From positions 8,766,323 to 8,830,322 of the forward strand of contig JAJEKV010000060.1 in the NCBI GenBank assembly GCA_021234155.1: 64,000 nt of DNA, written 5' to 3'. The notes under the pieces were generated by a model. That model had not been told where the DNA came from. It made no database searches and saw only the letters and a list, made by a program, of their open reading frames with translations. Below, piece after piece: positions 23,560 to 36,192 of this stretch; positions within the stretch are counted from its first letter, which is position 1, and each line of letters starts with the position of its first letter. Made by a program: the position numbers and the translations under genes. This DNA is from Isoetes taiwanensis (Eukaryota; Streptophyta; Lycopodiopsida; Isoetales; Isoetaceae).

Positions 23560-24192
23560 GTGGGCTTGATGCATATTTTTGCTATTTCACATTATCTTGT
23601 TTGAACTGAATGGTACATGTGGATAATCATTCCAAATGGAAATCTGGCGATTTAGGACCTACATGCCTTGCCCTCTTATGCCAAAGATCATCGGTTGGGG
23701 TCTATTTGGTAGAGAACTATCCATAGGCAGATCTTTGTTGTAGCCTGAATTGGCCATCTTTGCTGATCAAATGCACAAGGCCAAGGATCCAAGCTCTTCA
23801 AGCGATAAATCCTTTTTACGCAAATGGCGGTCCATAACAAACCGGGTTAGGAAGCAGAAGCCTTTGCTTACATGCAAACATATTTGAAGCATGCTTGTGG
23901 AACATGGTGTAGGTTGAGAATGGATTAGATGCCGCTTTGTATGATGGTTTGCCTGTCTATGTTATGAAATAGGTAAAGGATGCTACCAGACAAGACAATG
24001 TATAGTTTTGCTGCAATCTGGCATCATAATGTATACTTTTGCTCCAATGTGGCATCGTCTCTGCTTACCGGCAAGCATTGATGCACTTCATATCAAGCAT
24101 TGCTCTGCTTCATAAAGGTGAGTAGTATTGCTCATCTTCAGGAAAATGTGTGCTGCTTCAAAAAACAATTGTTAAAATGCTTTGGGACAATC
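23560..24192. other. Possible intron or intergenic DNA
   Basis: No exon could be joined to the candidate gene upstream. A few short gene-like runs occur but all contain stops. Confidence 0.3.
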
Positions 24193-24345
24193 AGATAATA
24201 CATTGGCAGGTTTTTTCCTTTTTTTGATGAGGAAACAAGTTGGAGAGGCTACTGTACAAACAATTGCAGATAATACATTGGCACATTTTTTCCTTTTTTA
24301 AATGAGGAAACAAGTTGGAGAGGCTATTGTACAGACAATTGCTTT
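24193..24345. repeat. 76-bp tandem duplication
   Basis: GATAATACATTGGCA starts at 24193 and 24269; both units continue to GAGGAAACAAGTTGGAGAGG and ACAATTGC. Confidence 0.85.
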
Positions 24346-24589
24346 ATTAGACAGTTGCTTTATTAATGTTAACATCACACATTCCATTCCATTCGACACA
24401 ATCACATGTGAATTCTCAAGTTCAATATAATTGTTCAAGTTCTAAATATTTAAACGATGGTTATCTAGTATACTTCAAATATTAAATCCTTAGTGCATAT
24501 TTGGATTCCAAGGTTCAAGATGCAACCCTACACTATCTTTATGTTTTAAATGTCTTCTATATTCTCACGTCTGTTTTTTTTTAATGGCC

Positions 24590-25050
24590 CGAAGGGCCAA
24601 AAAAATTTTTTAGTATAATAACCAACACAAAACTACCATTGACATTAATAAATATAACCATTGGATCCAACACATTTAAATTAAAATCCCCCTTAAACCC
24701 CCTTTGGTTTGGGTGCATATTCACACGGGGGGTGACGTAGGGCAGCGAGAGCCCTTTTAATTGTATTTTGCACGTACGAAATCAACACCATATAGTATTC
24801 CGGTTGAAATCTTATAGTATTTTGCGAATCTTATTATACAGTATAGCAAATCTTGTACTTGCATACCCCACAAATGAGGAACTTTACGTACGGTGTAGAT
24901 TAAGGAATAAGGGGCGAATATGCCAATCCGACAGCTCTCGATGCCCGGAGTCACCCCCCGTGTGAATATGCACCCAAACCAAAGGGGGTTTAAGGGGGAT
25001 TTTAATTTAAATGTGTTGGATCCAATGGTTATATTTATTAATGTCAAAAT
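24590..25050 (-). mobile_element. Foldback MITE family 1, copy 2
   Basis: Inverted arms 24640-24737 and 24950-25046 share GGTTTGGGTGCATATTCACA with copies 1 and 3. The loop is the reverse complement of the loops of copies 1 and 3, so this copy lies the other way round. Outside the left arm is GGCCCGAAGGGCC followed by A/T runs, as at the right edge of copy 3. The right arm is cut short after AATGTCA. No coding capacity. Confidence 0.88.
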
Positions 25051-25672
25051 ATGCATACTAGCACTTTGTGCCTTTTCCATTAACAACTTTCAACAACATC
25101 CGACTTAAAACTCCAGTTGCTAAAAGTGCTAATAAGTTGTGTGAAATTTGCCAAAGGCCTCAAACTTTAATGAGGAAAGAACGACAGCATGTATATATTC
25201 CTGTTTGTAGACGACATTTATGTTAGTGGTGAATATAAATGCAATGCAGGTTGTTTAATGAGCAATTGGCAAATGCTCAGCTTGGGAACTTAATGGGGAT
25301 GCAAATTCGTACAGCTTTGTGCAAATTCGTACAGCTTTGTTATTTCTTACTTTGAGTACTTTATCTGTTACCATAGTTTGTATTGTTTCAAAACATCAAT
25401 AGTCTATTACCATAGTTTGTATTGTTTCTACATTGCAAATACTAAGAAGGCATTCATTGCAAACACAACCCCATACTCTAATAATCAACAAGCTTCCACA
25501 TATATGAAAGTCTCATACGATCACTAATGCTTGGCATTGTCATCTCATATATCCACATATGATGTTGCATGTCTAGACAGTGAAATATAAAAAAGAGGTA
25601 TTTCAGTAGCAATATATTACTGAAGACACCTGAGCGCCTAATTGGTTTGATAAATTCATCATATCATATTGA
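25051..25672. other. Spacer between MITE and 12.2-kb interval
   Basis: AT-rich, with two short direct duplications: GCAAATTCGTACAGCTTTGT near 25301-25340 and TTACCATAGTTTGTATTG near 25370-25427. No gene seen. Confidence 0.4.
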
Positions 25673-25691
25673 TGTCTAGAAATAACATATT

Positions 25692-25727
25692 ATATAACCA
25701 TCATTCAATTAAATTGGGATTATGTCT
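25692..25727 (+). repeat. Left 36-bp inverted repeat
   Basis: Perfect reverse complement of 37860-37895. A further small direct duplication (CACTTTTTTAGTAACTTTGTT) follows at about 25755-25800. Confidence 0.92.
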
Positions 25728-26121
25728 TAATTTTGGGATAAATTTTATATTGCACTTTTTTAGTAACTTTGTTAAATTCACTTTTTTAGTAACTTTGTTG
25801 CCCTTAGACTAGAATAGACGTTAACATATAATCACACACGGGAATATAAATTCACACCTTAACTTCAAATTACAAAATCATATATCATGAAACTCAAGTA
25901 GTACACAACTTTTATTAAAAGTGATTGATACATAGTAACTGTTTATCATTTTTCCACCAACATCCCCAAGGATATGAGAACCTTATTCCTTACATCCTGA
26001 GGTATTGTAACTCTCGCTGTTTTACTAGGAATAGTTTTTGGAGTCCATGAGTACAATACGGTTTCAATGTCTAGCCAAAGATCGATCACTAGGATTTCTC
26101 CTCCACCTCTTTGTCCAACAA

Positions 26122-28918
26122 TCAATATCTTTCTTTATCGGTGACATTACTCAACTGATGTACTGGACACCACCATTCCATGCGCACCTTATTGAAGTTA
26201 ACATCACCTTCTTCTTTGCAAATATCTGAGATAGTCCATCCCAACCACACTGGATAGGTCTCTAGATCTGCTGGTTTTACTACTACAAATTGGTGGCACT
26301 CCACGTCAGTAGAAGGTTCATAACAATCCATGCCTAGATATTTTGGCCTATCCTTCTTAGGACCAACATAGTGTTTATCAGATTGAGGAGGAGCATATGC
26401 CTTCACAATGCTACTAATGGTACCATCATCTTCGTCGACACCGACTAATGTTTTCCACTTACTTTTAGGGAACCACCCTTCCAAAGAAATTTGCTCGAGG
26501 ATGTGTCTACCTCATCCAACAAGTTGATCACCTTCTTCCAATAATCTATCAATGCACGATTAGTCTCATCTGAATTAGTTTGCCAATGCTTGATGTAGTC
26601 ATTGATGCCATCCTTAGTCAAGCCCAATTGCTTGACTTCTTCAGTTGGTTTTAGAGCTTTTGGTTGACCAGGAGGTATCATAGGCTTGCCATTTGCATCC
26701 CTGCGCCAAATTTCTGCCCCACCTCTCCACTTCTCCTCAAGAAGATCTCATTTTCCATTGCATGATTGGAATCCCTCTCTCACCCAAAAAGTGAATTGAA
26801 GAGGTCTAGAATGACCTTCCATGTCGAGAGCATAACCATCCACAAAACTCTTCCAATCAGGGCACTTCTTCTATGATAGATCCTATAGGAGATGGATTTG
26901 TACATCCATGAAATATTTCCAATAGCCTGGGAAAGTTGGTAACTGTCTGCTGTCTCAATACATGACTATATTTTCCAAACAATGCATCCACATCCTCATG
27001 AGTATGTCCGGGCATTAGGAACCCCAAATTGACTCTTTCAAAAATACCCACAGCTGTTAAGTAGGATAGGAAAGAAAACATCCACCTATTCTTATTTTGA
27101 CCAGCACAATTATCTAGTTGCAAGAGGAGCTTTCTGGGCAGATCTCGAGGTTTAGCACGAGATGTTGAAGCTCCAACATGTTCATTAGGTCCATTCCTCC
27201 TAAATCTTGCCTTGCTAAACTTTTCAATACTATTAGGGGTTCCATCCAACAATGCACTATGTAGTGCCTGGCTAGTTTGTAGGATCCCCAGTAGGTGACC
27301 ATTGTAACCCTTCTCATAGTTTCTTAAACACCTCATGATACTCCCAATGTGAAAATCGGACCATCACTCCACAACTCTAAACCCGAAATGGCCATAATAG
27401 GTGCGAGACTGCCCATGCAATATTGCCCCGATCATTGAAATCGCAAAGGGTATGATCTTCCACATGACTTAGGAATGTACTTGAATTGTGGAAGACAAGT
27501 CTTACTGTTGGTCCATTTTATCATGTATAATACATAGATAGTTATTAGGTTCCATTGCAGATAAGGTCCTCCACATCCAATAAGTTGATCTACATGATAG
27601 TTGATCTGTCATATGGTCCTTCATATGTTCCCTTATCTTTGCCCTTAGACTTGGTTGCACAGTCTTATCTAGTGTCTCCTTCAGCTTAGCACATAAATTG
27701 CACTTGGCAAAGTTGTTTGAAGTTGCTATGGTCACATGCTTGAAATGCTTATTCCATAGCCTACTAAAAACTGGCTGGGATATAGAGGCCACTCCAAGTT
27801 CCCCCAAGCAATGCATTTATTTCCTCTAATATGCTCTTCTGGGTACAATGGGATGGCAATCTCTTTTCAACAATAACTCTACCCTGTTCATCCTTCTTAC
27901 TCTTATGTGGCATGTTTTGCATTGAAATCCACATATCTTTCAAATATTTCCTTTGCGGCTATAGTTCTTGAGGTAGGCCTTACCGGGCCGGTGTTCCCAT
28001 GCAATGCAATTTTACTACCATTTTCATGTCTCTTTTTGCCGGTTGTGCCAAGAAGAGGTTGGAATTCCATGTATAGCCATCCATGCTTTTGAACATATCC
28101 ACTTTCCATTCAATGGGAATCTTTTCTTCTTTGATCTTTCATCACTAATTGCATAGCCAAATATGGTGTACATGAAATTCCTCCTGCTATCACACTTATG
28201 TTCCTGATATGTAGCTCTTGCTCCCACCAACTCCTCTATTGTGAACATTCTAACACAAGAAGCCCAACAACATTCACCTCCTCTAACCTTCATCATAGCT
28301 TCAGGAGAACAATCATAATCTGACTTGCATCTTTTGGTGGGATAATGTTTGAAAGTTGGAAGTGGCCTCTTGCTACACTGTGTGAACATTGTTGACAATG
28401 GTTCTACATCTATAGGAAACGTGTAGTTCCCCTCCAGTTGAATACTGTCCCTAGGCCATGCAACAATAGTTGGAACCTCTAGTTGCTTCACACAAGCTAG
28501 GCATTCTTGTTTGCACGAACCCTTTTCCTTCCAATTGTCATATAATTTTGAGATTGCCACACCTAACCTTTGTCCTCCCCTAATCTTTCATCATTCACTT
28601 TGCATTGATAGGATCTGCTAGAACAATAATCCCTTCTCCCTCTTGCCTCTCATTTGCATGCATGCGGGATCTTGACCTTTTGTTTTTCCAATCGACCCGT
28701 ATAAAGTACAATTTCCTTTCCTTTGGCATCATCCTTTTCATTTGAGGCCTTTTCCTTTCCTTTGCCATCATCAACATCATTTGAGTCTTTTCCTTTCCTT
28801 TGCCATCATGAACATCATTTGAGGTATTTTCCTTTCCTTGGCCATCATGTTCATTAGTTGGGGATTTTTCCTTGCCTTGATCAGCATCATTAGGGGCTTT
28901 ATTTTTAGCATTTTGCAT
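26122..28918 (-). pseudogene. Transposase-like gene (LDNCxGQNKN / GHTHEDxD family), decayed
   Basis: Five consecutive minus-strand segments read as one broken protein of roughly 850-900 residues. The N-terminal part (28918-28595) is a Lys/Glu/Asp-rich repeat of KGKEK and ND words. Next is a Cys-rich segment (28560-28024) with CKQECLACVKQL and later WICSKAW. Then 27816-27502 carries CNLCAKLKE. The core (27336-26857) has LLLQLDNCAGQNKN and, about 45 residues on, FLMPGHTHEDVDALFG. The C-terminal part (26681-26122) ends with WWCPVHQL. The core motif pair recurs in large families of uncharacterised eukaryotic proteins that I recall as Pfam DUF7869, thought to have an RNase H-like DDE fold; not verified here. 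Stops or frameshifts separate all segments, so it is inactive as sequenced. It lies just inside the left inverted repeat. Confidence 0.7.
28700..28900 (-). repeat. Coding minisatellite in the N-terminal region
   Basis: Degenerate ~50-bp units containing TTTTCCTTTCCTTTG and CCATCAT(G/C)(A/T)(A/T)CATCATTTGAG. They encode the charged KGKEK/ND repeats at the protein's N-terminus. Confidence 0.75.
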
Positions 28919-29099
28919 GCCATTGACCTAGAATGCATAAAAATATATAGTAAGTTAGCATATCAAATAACCTCTCAATAACATGTTCATAAATGAAAGC
29001 CTCATATGTCTTATTCTATTTGATCATTCTATTTATATAATGGGATTCCCCAAGTTATTTTCCTCAACATTATATATAAATAAAACCCTCTACTTATTA

Positions 29100-29362
29100 G
29101 CCTTATAACTTGTATCCTATAATAACCTTTGTAATAAATTTTAACCTTGTAAAAGGGATAACCCTTATGAGGGTTAACCTTAAAAGGTTAACTTAACCAT
29201 TAAAGGGATAACCTTGGTATCCTATAATAACCCTTATAATAAATTGGATAACCTTGGTATCCTATAATAACCCTTATAATAAATTTAACCTTATTATTAC
29301 AAGGGATAACCTTGGTATCCTATAATAACCCTTATAATAAATTTAACATTGTTATTACAAGG
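29100..29362. repeat. AT-rich tandem repeat (CCTTGGTATCCTATAATAAC)
   Basis: The phrase CCTTGGTATCCTATAATAAC followed by CCTTATAATAAATT repeats three times from about 29212, with more degenerate copies upstream from 29115. Unit length varies between about 50 and 70 bp. Confidence 0.85.
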
Positions 29363-29479
29363 GATAAAATCGCGGTCCTTAAAACAATTAACCCGTGCAA
29401 TAAATTTTTGTGGAAGTTATAATGGCGTGATGCAAATTTTGAAAGCGATTATTATTTCAAGTTAGCATTAGTTTTCGAA

Positions 29480-30080
29480 CTTTTCTCTCTCACTTTTAAG
29501 CTTCCAATTCCGGGCATTCGAGCTTCCAATTTCTAAACTTTACGCAATTTCTTCTCGGCTTCTATTTGCTTCAATCTTCTTCGGCTTCTATTATCTGCTT
29601 CAAACTTGGCTTCAATCTCGGCTTCTCGGCGTCTATCACACTTTGAACTCGGCTTCTATCTGCTTTTTATCTGTTTTTATCTGCGCTTTCGGCTTCTACA
29701 ATCTGTTTTTATCTGTTTTTATCTGCGCTTTCGAGTTTTTCTGCTTCTACAATCTTCTGCTTTAGGGTTTTCGGCTCAAAGGTTTTTTTTTTTCAAAAGG
29801 TTTCTACTTTCGGCTTTTACGCTTTTACGCTTTAAACTTCGGCTTCTATATGCTTTTCGGCTTCTATATGCTTTTTCGGCTCAATACAAGGTTCTATACA
29901 AGGTTTGTAGGCTCTATACAAGGTTTTCTGGTTTTTTTGGCTTTTCTGACTTTGAATAACTTTGGTTTTTTGTGTTAAAGCTTCTCGGCTGCTATTGCTT
30001 TTTCTCCAAATTAGCTGCTATTGCTTTTTCTCGGCTTCTTAAGGCTTCTCGAATCACTTCTTAAGGTTTCTCGGGTTAGT
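29480..30080. repeat. Pyrimidine-rich minisatellite (TTCTCGGCTTCTAT words)
   Basis: About 600 bp built from CGGCTTCTA, TCTGCTTT and TTTTATCTG words in irregular order, with strong C/T bias on plus. A 117-codon frame at 29606-29959 is Phe/Leu/Tyr-rich because of this and is not counted as a gene. Confidence 0.8.
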
Positions 30081-30159
30081 ATTTACTGTTATTTACATAA
30101 AGTAGTTATTTTCCATAAAGCATGTTATTTACTTTTACATGCATCAGTTCTATTTCATA

Positions 30160-30412
30160 TCATATCTGTTCTCTATCATATCATATTACTCTATCTGTTC
30201 TATTTCATATCTGATCTATGATCTTGCTCTATGATCTAGATCATAGATCATAGATCACAGATCTTCACTAGCTCTTCCTCTATCTGTTCTAAATAATGAA
30301 CTAAAACAATGAACTAAATATTGAACTAAACAAGGAGTATTATTATTATATATCTGCTCTAACTGGCTTTATATTTTGAATTCTGCATTCTGCATTCTGC
30401 ATTCTGCATTAT
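30160..30412. repeat. Short simple repeats (TCATATC, ATAGATC, TTCTGCA)
   Basis: A run of TATTTCATATCATATCTG words, an inverted ATGATCTAGATCAT cluster near 30218-30245, and four TTCTGCA units at about 30378-30405. Confidence 0.8.
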
Positions 30413-30585
30413 GCATTTTGTTAGAATAATATGTTGGAATGGGAGAAATCGCGCTTGGCGCATTTCTATTTTTGGGTTACGTTTTCCACTAGGTTAATCA
30501 AATCGCCAGGGTAGCGTTTTAGTTTGGCATTTCAATTTCATACGGCTCTATACAAATCGCGTCGGTAGCGTGTGAAATAGATCAC

Positions 30586-30840
30586 GTGCTAATTACTTTC
30601 TCTCGTTCTAGTGCCATGGATTTTCCTTATGCATGGACATTTGTCGGTTTCAAATACACCGGGCTGGTTCTAGTTCCACTGGGCGACCATCAACTCTGGA
30701 CCCTGTACAAGATATTACTTGAGTGTCTTTGTTCAAAACGTTCAAAGAGAGTTGGAGAATCCATTAGGCGAGCTGTGTCGGGGGGCCATGGGTACACTTC
30801 CATCGCATCTATGGACATATCGGACTCCTCATGCTCTTAG
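30586..30840 (+). CDS. Hypothetical open frame, 84 codons
   Basis: A coding-like frame with balanced composition (for example FPYAWTFVGFKYTGLVLVPL) lies between two palindromes. The ATG at 30616 may be the better start (MDFPYAW). No family recognised. It could be an exon of the decayed plus-strand coding region. Confidence 0.25.
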   Translation: MLITFSRSSAMDFPYAWTFVGFKYTGLVLVPLGDHQLWTLYKILLECLCSKRSKRVGESIRRAVSGGHGYTSIASMDISDSSCS

Positions 30841-32082
30841 TAAGGCTCATGCCAACAAATAAGTACAAGGATTTGATTTATAGTATCAGGGATCGATACA
30901 ACACTCTGGTTTGGAGACTCGACATCCTCGGGAAAGATGAGGATCCCGTCATATCGAGGTGGTTCAGGTGGGACTTCTTGGGATTTGGGCGGATGAAGTG
31001 GGCTGTCGACATATTGTAGAGATAGAAAGAATTCGGCGCTGGCGCATTTTGGAGAAGAAGAAATGTACATAACTTTTTTTTTGGAATATGAATACAAACT
31101 TCGCTGGCGCATTTTTGCACTATACTTTTACGTCATTAGTTTATTTTTTTTTATATGCAATGTCGAAAACATTGAATCTGTGATGCCCTCCAGCCCGTAT
31201 GACCAACCCCAAAGAAACTACATATTCTCATTAATGTGTAGTTTCATGGGGTTGATATAACTGGCTAAAGAGCATCAAAGAATACAAAGTTCACAACATC
31301 ACGCAGATGATATGATATATTCTTTTTTTGAATATCCAAATATACATACCTTTTTCGGGCGTTCTTTTGGCCATGCTACAAATGTGCCCACGCTTTCACC
31401 AACTCAGATATACGCCACCGGATGTCTTCTTGGAAGAGCCTCATCTTCATAATTGCGGTTTAGAATAGAAATCTTCTGAAACTTGTTCCAAGAGGAACAC
31501 CATGACACATAGAACTTGGATTCAAATCTTGATTTTACACAATCCTACTCGGCTTCAAGTTTCTTTGTTAAAAGATAGCATTCTTCTCCGACAGCGATAA
31601 AGAACCGAATGCATTGTAAAAATAGAGGGCGAAAAATTGAGAACAAGAGAATGCATTAATTCACCATAGTTCAAAGCAGACATTGAATGGGAATTGAAGG
31701 CGGCTCGATCGAATGGATTGAAGGCGGCTCGATCGATCGAATGGGATCGAACGGATCTTGGGCGCTCGATAGTCGATTGTTCTTGGGCTCGATACTAGGA
31801 ATGATCTTGGGCGCTCGATAGTAGGTGGCGATTAGGTGGTAGTAGATTGCCACATATCGTTTCTTGAAATTAATAATTAATTGTTATCTTGAAATTGCAC
31901 TAAAAAAGAAAAACACAATTTAAATTTGTAAATGGCGGGACCAGGGCGGTTAATTAAAAGGCGGTATAAATTTAAAAGGGCCGCCATTTGAATTCTGGTT
32001 TGTAAATCGGCGGCCTAGATTATGAACATACATATAAGTTTAAACCAAAACCCGATCTCTTACTATCCGCACTTGCAGTTCT

Positions 32083-32204
32083 ATGGCGTCTAGAGGATCG
32101 GCCGCGGCCGAAGCGCCTGGTAGAGGTGGGCGGCAGCCCAAAGCACAAATCCCAAGCACGGAGGTGGCTGAACAAGCGAAAGTTTTGATCCAACAAGCCC
32201 TCGG
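32083..32204 (+). CDS. Candidate first exon, Ala/Gly-rich N-terminus
   Basis: ATGGCG at 32083 starts a 41-codon GC-rich frame (MASRGSAAAEAPGRGGRQ...) within AT-rich DNA, ending at GG|GTAATT, a good plant donor, with a T-rich intron-like stretch after it. A TATAAGT motif lies about 55 bp upstream. Composition and context are those of a real first exon. The next exon is not certain; the coding-like block at about 32720-33050 is the best candidate, though it has stops. Confidence 0.4.
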
Positions 32205-32719
32205 GTAATTGATCTGTTTTTGTTTTGTAATTGATTTACGTGTCCCTTTTATTGTTAGGTTTCTAGGATGTTTTTCAACCGGTGTATTTTACGTATGTAT
32301 GCGTGTCTACGTGTATTGTCTACCTTTCATATTGTTTTACGTGTCATTTCTCTTTTGCTTCTACTACCTTGTTTTGTGTGTTTTTGTTATAATCTTCTCC
32401 TTTACTCCGATATGTTTTTGTTGGAACAATTATCCATTTTGTATAATGTAGACCGTGTAAGTCTTTATACGTATTCTCCGGTTCTTTTGACAAGTCTTTT
32501 TTGTAGCCTAGTATGTCTCTTATAAAAAGAGAAGTGTCATGTAGGTCCCCTCTTAAGAACGCGGCGCCATTTATGATTTATAATTATGAGTGGTTTTGGT
32601 TGTCTCGCTACTTTCCCCTCGTGTACAATTTATGTTTTTTGAAAGTAAGGCATCTATGAAAACGCCGCTTCGGTAGCGATTTCATTACTCACCACATGAT
32701 TGTAACTTTTCGGGATCTT

Positions 32720-35700
32720 CTAAAAATGTGAAAAGAAAAGCAAAGCTGCTTGCTTGGTCCAGGGGACATCTGCACGAAAAAACCAAACGGATGAAGATGT
32801 ATCGGTTCTTGCGGATTTGGCACACGCGTTGTGACCATTGGCGATCTGGACGAAATAATGAAGGCTCGGTAGAGCCTCCATGTCGAAGAAGATCTACCGA
32901 GAGGGCTCTGAATGGTATGTGGAGATCTTCAAGACTAGCGGAAAGAGCAGATCTGATTTTCATGTCTAGAGTTAAGGAAACAGATCAAATGAAGAAACAA
33001 GGTATTCTCGATCACATGGAAGAACAGGGCGATTCTTCTTTGTTCCGTATTACTTGAAGCGGGTCAGAAAAATAAAAAAGTATTGAAGAAGTTAAATTAT
33101 CTGCGATTGCTAGTTCCTTTAAAGAGACTGCCCTAAGAACGGATGAGGCCGCAGATAACCTCTTCAAATTTGGCTGGTCAGGTGGTGATCTATTGACACC
33201 AAAAAAAATATGTGAAGGTCTCGGTGTGTGAGAAGAGCAATCAAGACAAGGCCGTCGGCTAGTCTCAGTACATACAAGCTTTAAAAGAGAAGGAAGATGC
33301 AAGTTCTAGAGCGGGGAAACACCGGGCGTTCTAGGCATTACGAGATATGACTAGTGATGATGACAAAGGCGGGAGCGGTTAGAGGCCATGAGCAAACTCA
33401 AGAAATATCTTGCGACAAGTATCCACTTGGGCCTTAGCTTCACGCATCCTATCCATGTCGACCAGGGCTTTTCAGTCCACGAAGGCTATGTTTGTCGTGA
33501 GAAGATTTGACAAGCAAAGACGCAATGGAAATAGTCGGCGGACATGATAGAAAACCGGGGCCGGTGCCAATGCCGGCAGATGTGGTGCCTTTTGATATGA
33601 AGACGAAGAAGGTGTTGATATGGAATAAACTTGAAGATTTAACTGGCAACCTCGATATTCACTTCATGATAATAGATGGCCAGCGATTCGATGGAGGCCT
33701 TGAAGGTTTTGATCGGTCAAGCACAAAAAATCGGAAATCGTTTATTCTATAGATCGTATTCGGTCGAAATTGCCGATTCCTCGGTGGCTCCACAACGGCA
33801 GCAGAATTAGCCGAAATCGGTAGCGCTCTTGAATGACATGGGAAAGACATTCTGTACAAAAGGTATTTTATGTTCCACACATAGCGTTCCAAATGTCAGC
33901 GCCCGGTAGCGTTTTAAGCTAATCACGTATTTACAAGAAAACGGCGCTTTGGCGATTTCTTCATATGGCTGCGATTTTCTAAATCGTGATTAGCAAAAAG
34001 CGCGCTGGCGCGTTTATTGTTATTTGTGTGGCGGATTTACAAAAAACGCGGCGCTGGCGCGAATTCTTCATCATGAAGAAATCGGCGCCCGGTGGCGTTT
34101 AAATACGTGATTAACGAAACAGCGCTGGCGCTTTATATTATTACTTTCACGACTGTTTATTTTTTATCTAACGGCCCATATTTTGCGGTCAGTATGTGGA
34201 GGCGATTCGCGACGCGCTTTCGTAACCAATGGATCGAATATGGAAAACCAATGCCGACCGGACAAGGGCAATCTAAGAGTGCGAATTCAAATTACTAGAA
34301 AGGACAACTGTGCCAAACCATAATCTGAGGACAAGAACAAGGCCACTAGATCAAAGAAGAAAAAGGGGGATGCACAAGCTACGAGAAAAGCAAAGCGGTG
34401 CCAAAGGATGCCCGCAAGATTATTTTTTTTTCTGACCCGGTATGGGAAAAGTGGAGCGAATTTTGGGGCGCCTATTCGGAAAAGAAGTTGCCCGGTCGTT
34501 ATGGCGGGGTTTCCTCCAAGATCGTCTATTTTTGATATAGGTATCCGCAAAATGAGAAAGGCACAAGGATTGGATGATGCGAAATTAATCTACGTTCTAG
34601 ATAGTTGCATCGAGAAAGGAAGTTATCTACAAGAAAACGTCTGCGCGACAAAGCACTTGACATCTTTTCGAAGATGCATGCGAATCGATAAAAGAATATG
34701 AAAGTTCAAAAAAAGGCTGTTGGTGAAAGAACGCAAAAGGCTCTCGGGGAGACATGATGTTATCGAGAGATAGGCTTAATGCAAAAGTACAAAGCGTATC
34801 TAATGATGACATTAAGAAATATGTATTTTGGTCAAAAGATTTTGTGAAGCGACAAAAGGCGAAGAATGTGGCAACTCTTAAGGGATTCACCACGAAAGTT
34901 GCGTCGACCTAAAAAGAAAAGTTGCTTTGGTGAAGAAGGCGGCAGATGAGGCGAGTCTCCTTTTTTCTATAAGGTGTCCACTTTGGTTATAAGTGTGCCA
35001 TGCCGGAGGTAGGTGAAGGGGCCAACCCGACATCACTCTATTTGTTCTTGATAGCCGGTGGCCTAGATGGACCGCCGGGATGATTCACAGCACCTTCTTC
35101 AACACATGCAAAGTGGTTTGGCCCACCGAGATGCATTATACTATCGTGACCGGTTTGCCACTCAGACATTTCCTACGCATATGCACTAGGCTGCTGCAAA
35201 TGATGTCGAATGCATTAAAGTGATGAGGCAAAGCGGTAATGATAGATGAAAACAAAGATAGTGAGTTTAGTACCGAAAGTAAGATCTCACATGTGCTAGT
35301 CCTTATGATAGCCATTATGGATGATAAAGAATATGAAAGACTCAAGGGGAAACCAGGAAGGTGAGAAGATTGCTTGGCGGTGCTATCGGCTAGATGAACC
35401 CCTATTGAAGAATGTTTTTTATGTCGAATCAATTGCGAAGACAAAGGGAAAGGGACTGCAGATGTGGATGTGGACACGACCGAAGAGGAAGAGGAAGAGG
35501 AAGAAAGAAAAGCTGGTGGACCACATCCCTTAATTCACCAATCAAGTATGAGCCTCTTGGCGGGCGCATAGGGGAGGCTGAATAAGTACACGGGTTTTCT
35601 TTGGCCCTTTCGAGTTTTTTCTGATTGAAGCCTTACGCCGTTAGAGTCTACGTGTTGGGAGTTTCATGTTGGAGGTTATGTCGGGCGGAAGCTCAAGCTA

Positions 35701-36140
35701 GCTAGGAAATGCCAAAATGTGGTCTCGATGGTCAAGCCAAGGACTTCCTCGATATTTTTTAGAAAAGTGCTAGAGGTGGCACCTAGGGGTCCGCTAGGTA
35801 GTGCAAAAATAAAGCTTCCAGCTCTAAGTCCGGCTTACTGCGGTCAGATCCGGCTGCGCAGAGGGGAAGAAATGAGAAAGCATATAGAGGGCATAAAGAA
35901 GAATATCGACAAAACAGCGGCTTAACTATGCGGCCGAGAGCGTGCCTATCCTTCCAATCACATTGGAAAATCCGGCGAGGTGGATGTAGGTAGCATAAGC
36001 GAAGAAGACAAAATCCTAGATGATCTGATGGATTCGGAAAGCTCGTCAGGTTAGCATAAAGAGTAATGAAGTATCAACCATAGTTCAAACACTAAGTGAT
36101 GTGGGTGACACTTACGGCGGACCGAAGACGGTAGAGTAAG
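32720..36140 (+). pseudogene. Decayed plus-strand coding region, family unknown
   Basis: Coding-like fragments on plus: 32728-33057 (another frame there reads KIYREGSEWYVEIFKTSGKS), 33507-33752 (VVPFDMKTKKVLIWNKLEDL and IIDGQRFDGGLEGFD), 34408-34701 (FDIGIRKMRKAQGLDDAKLI) and 35321-35533. They are separated by stops and palindromes, and all point the same way. No known domain could be named. They may be remnants of one long gene pairing with the minus-strand transposase-like gene in the same inverted-repeat interval. Confidence 0.35.
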
Positions 36141-36192
36141 CTCATCATTGCGGATGTTGAGCAGGGAACCCGAAAAGGTATGTTATTCAAGC

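Noticed and set aside
29606-29959. 117-codon Phe/Leu/Tyr-rich frame
   Set aside because: Caused by the C/T-rich word repeat.
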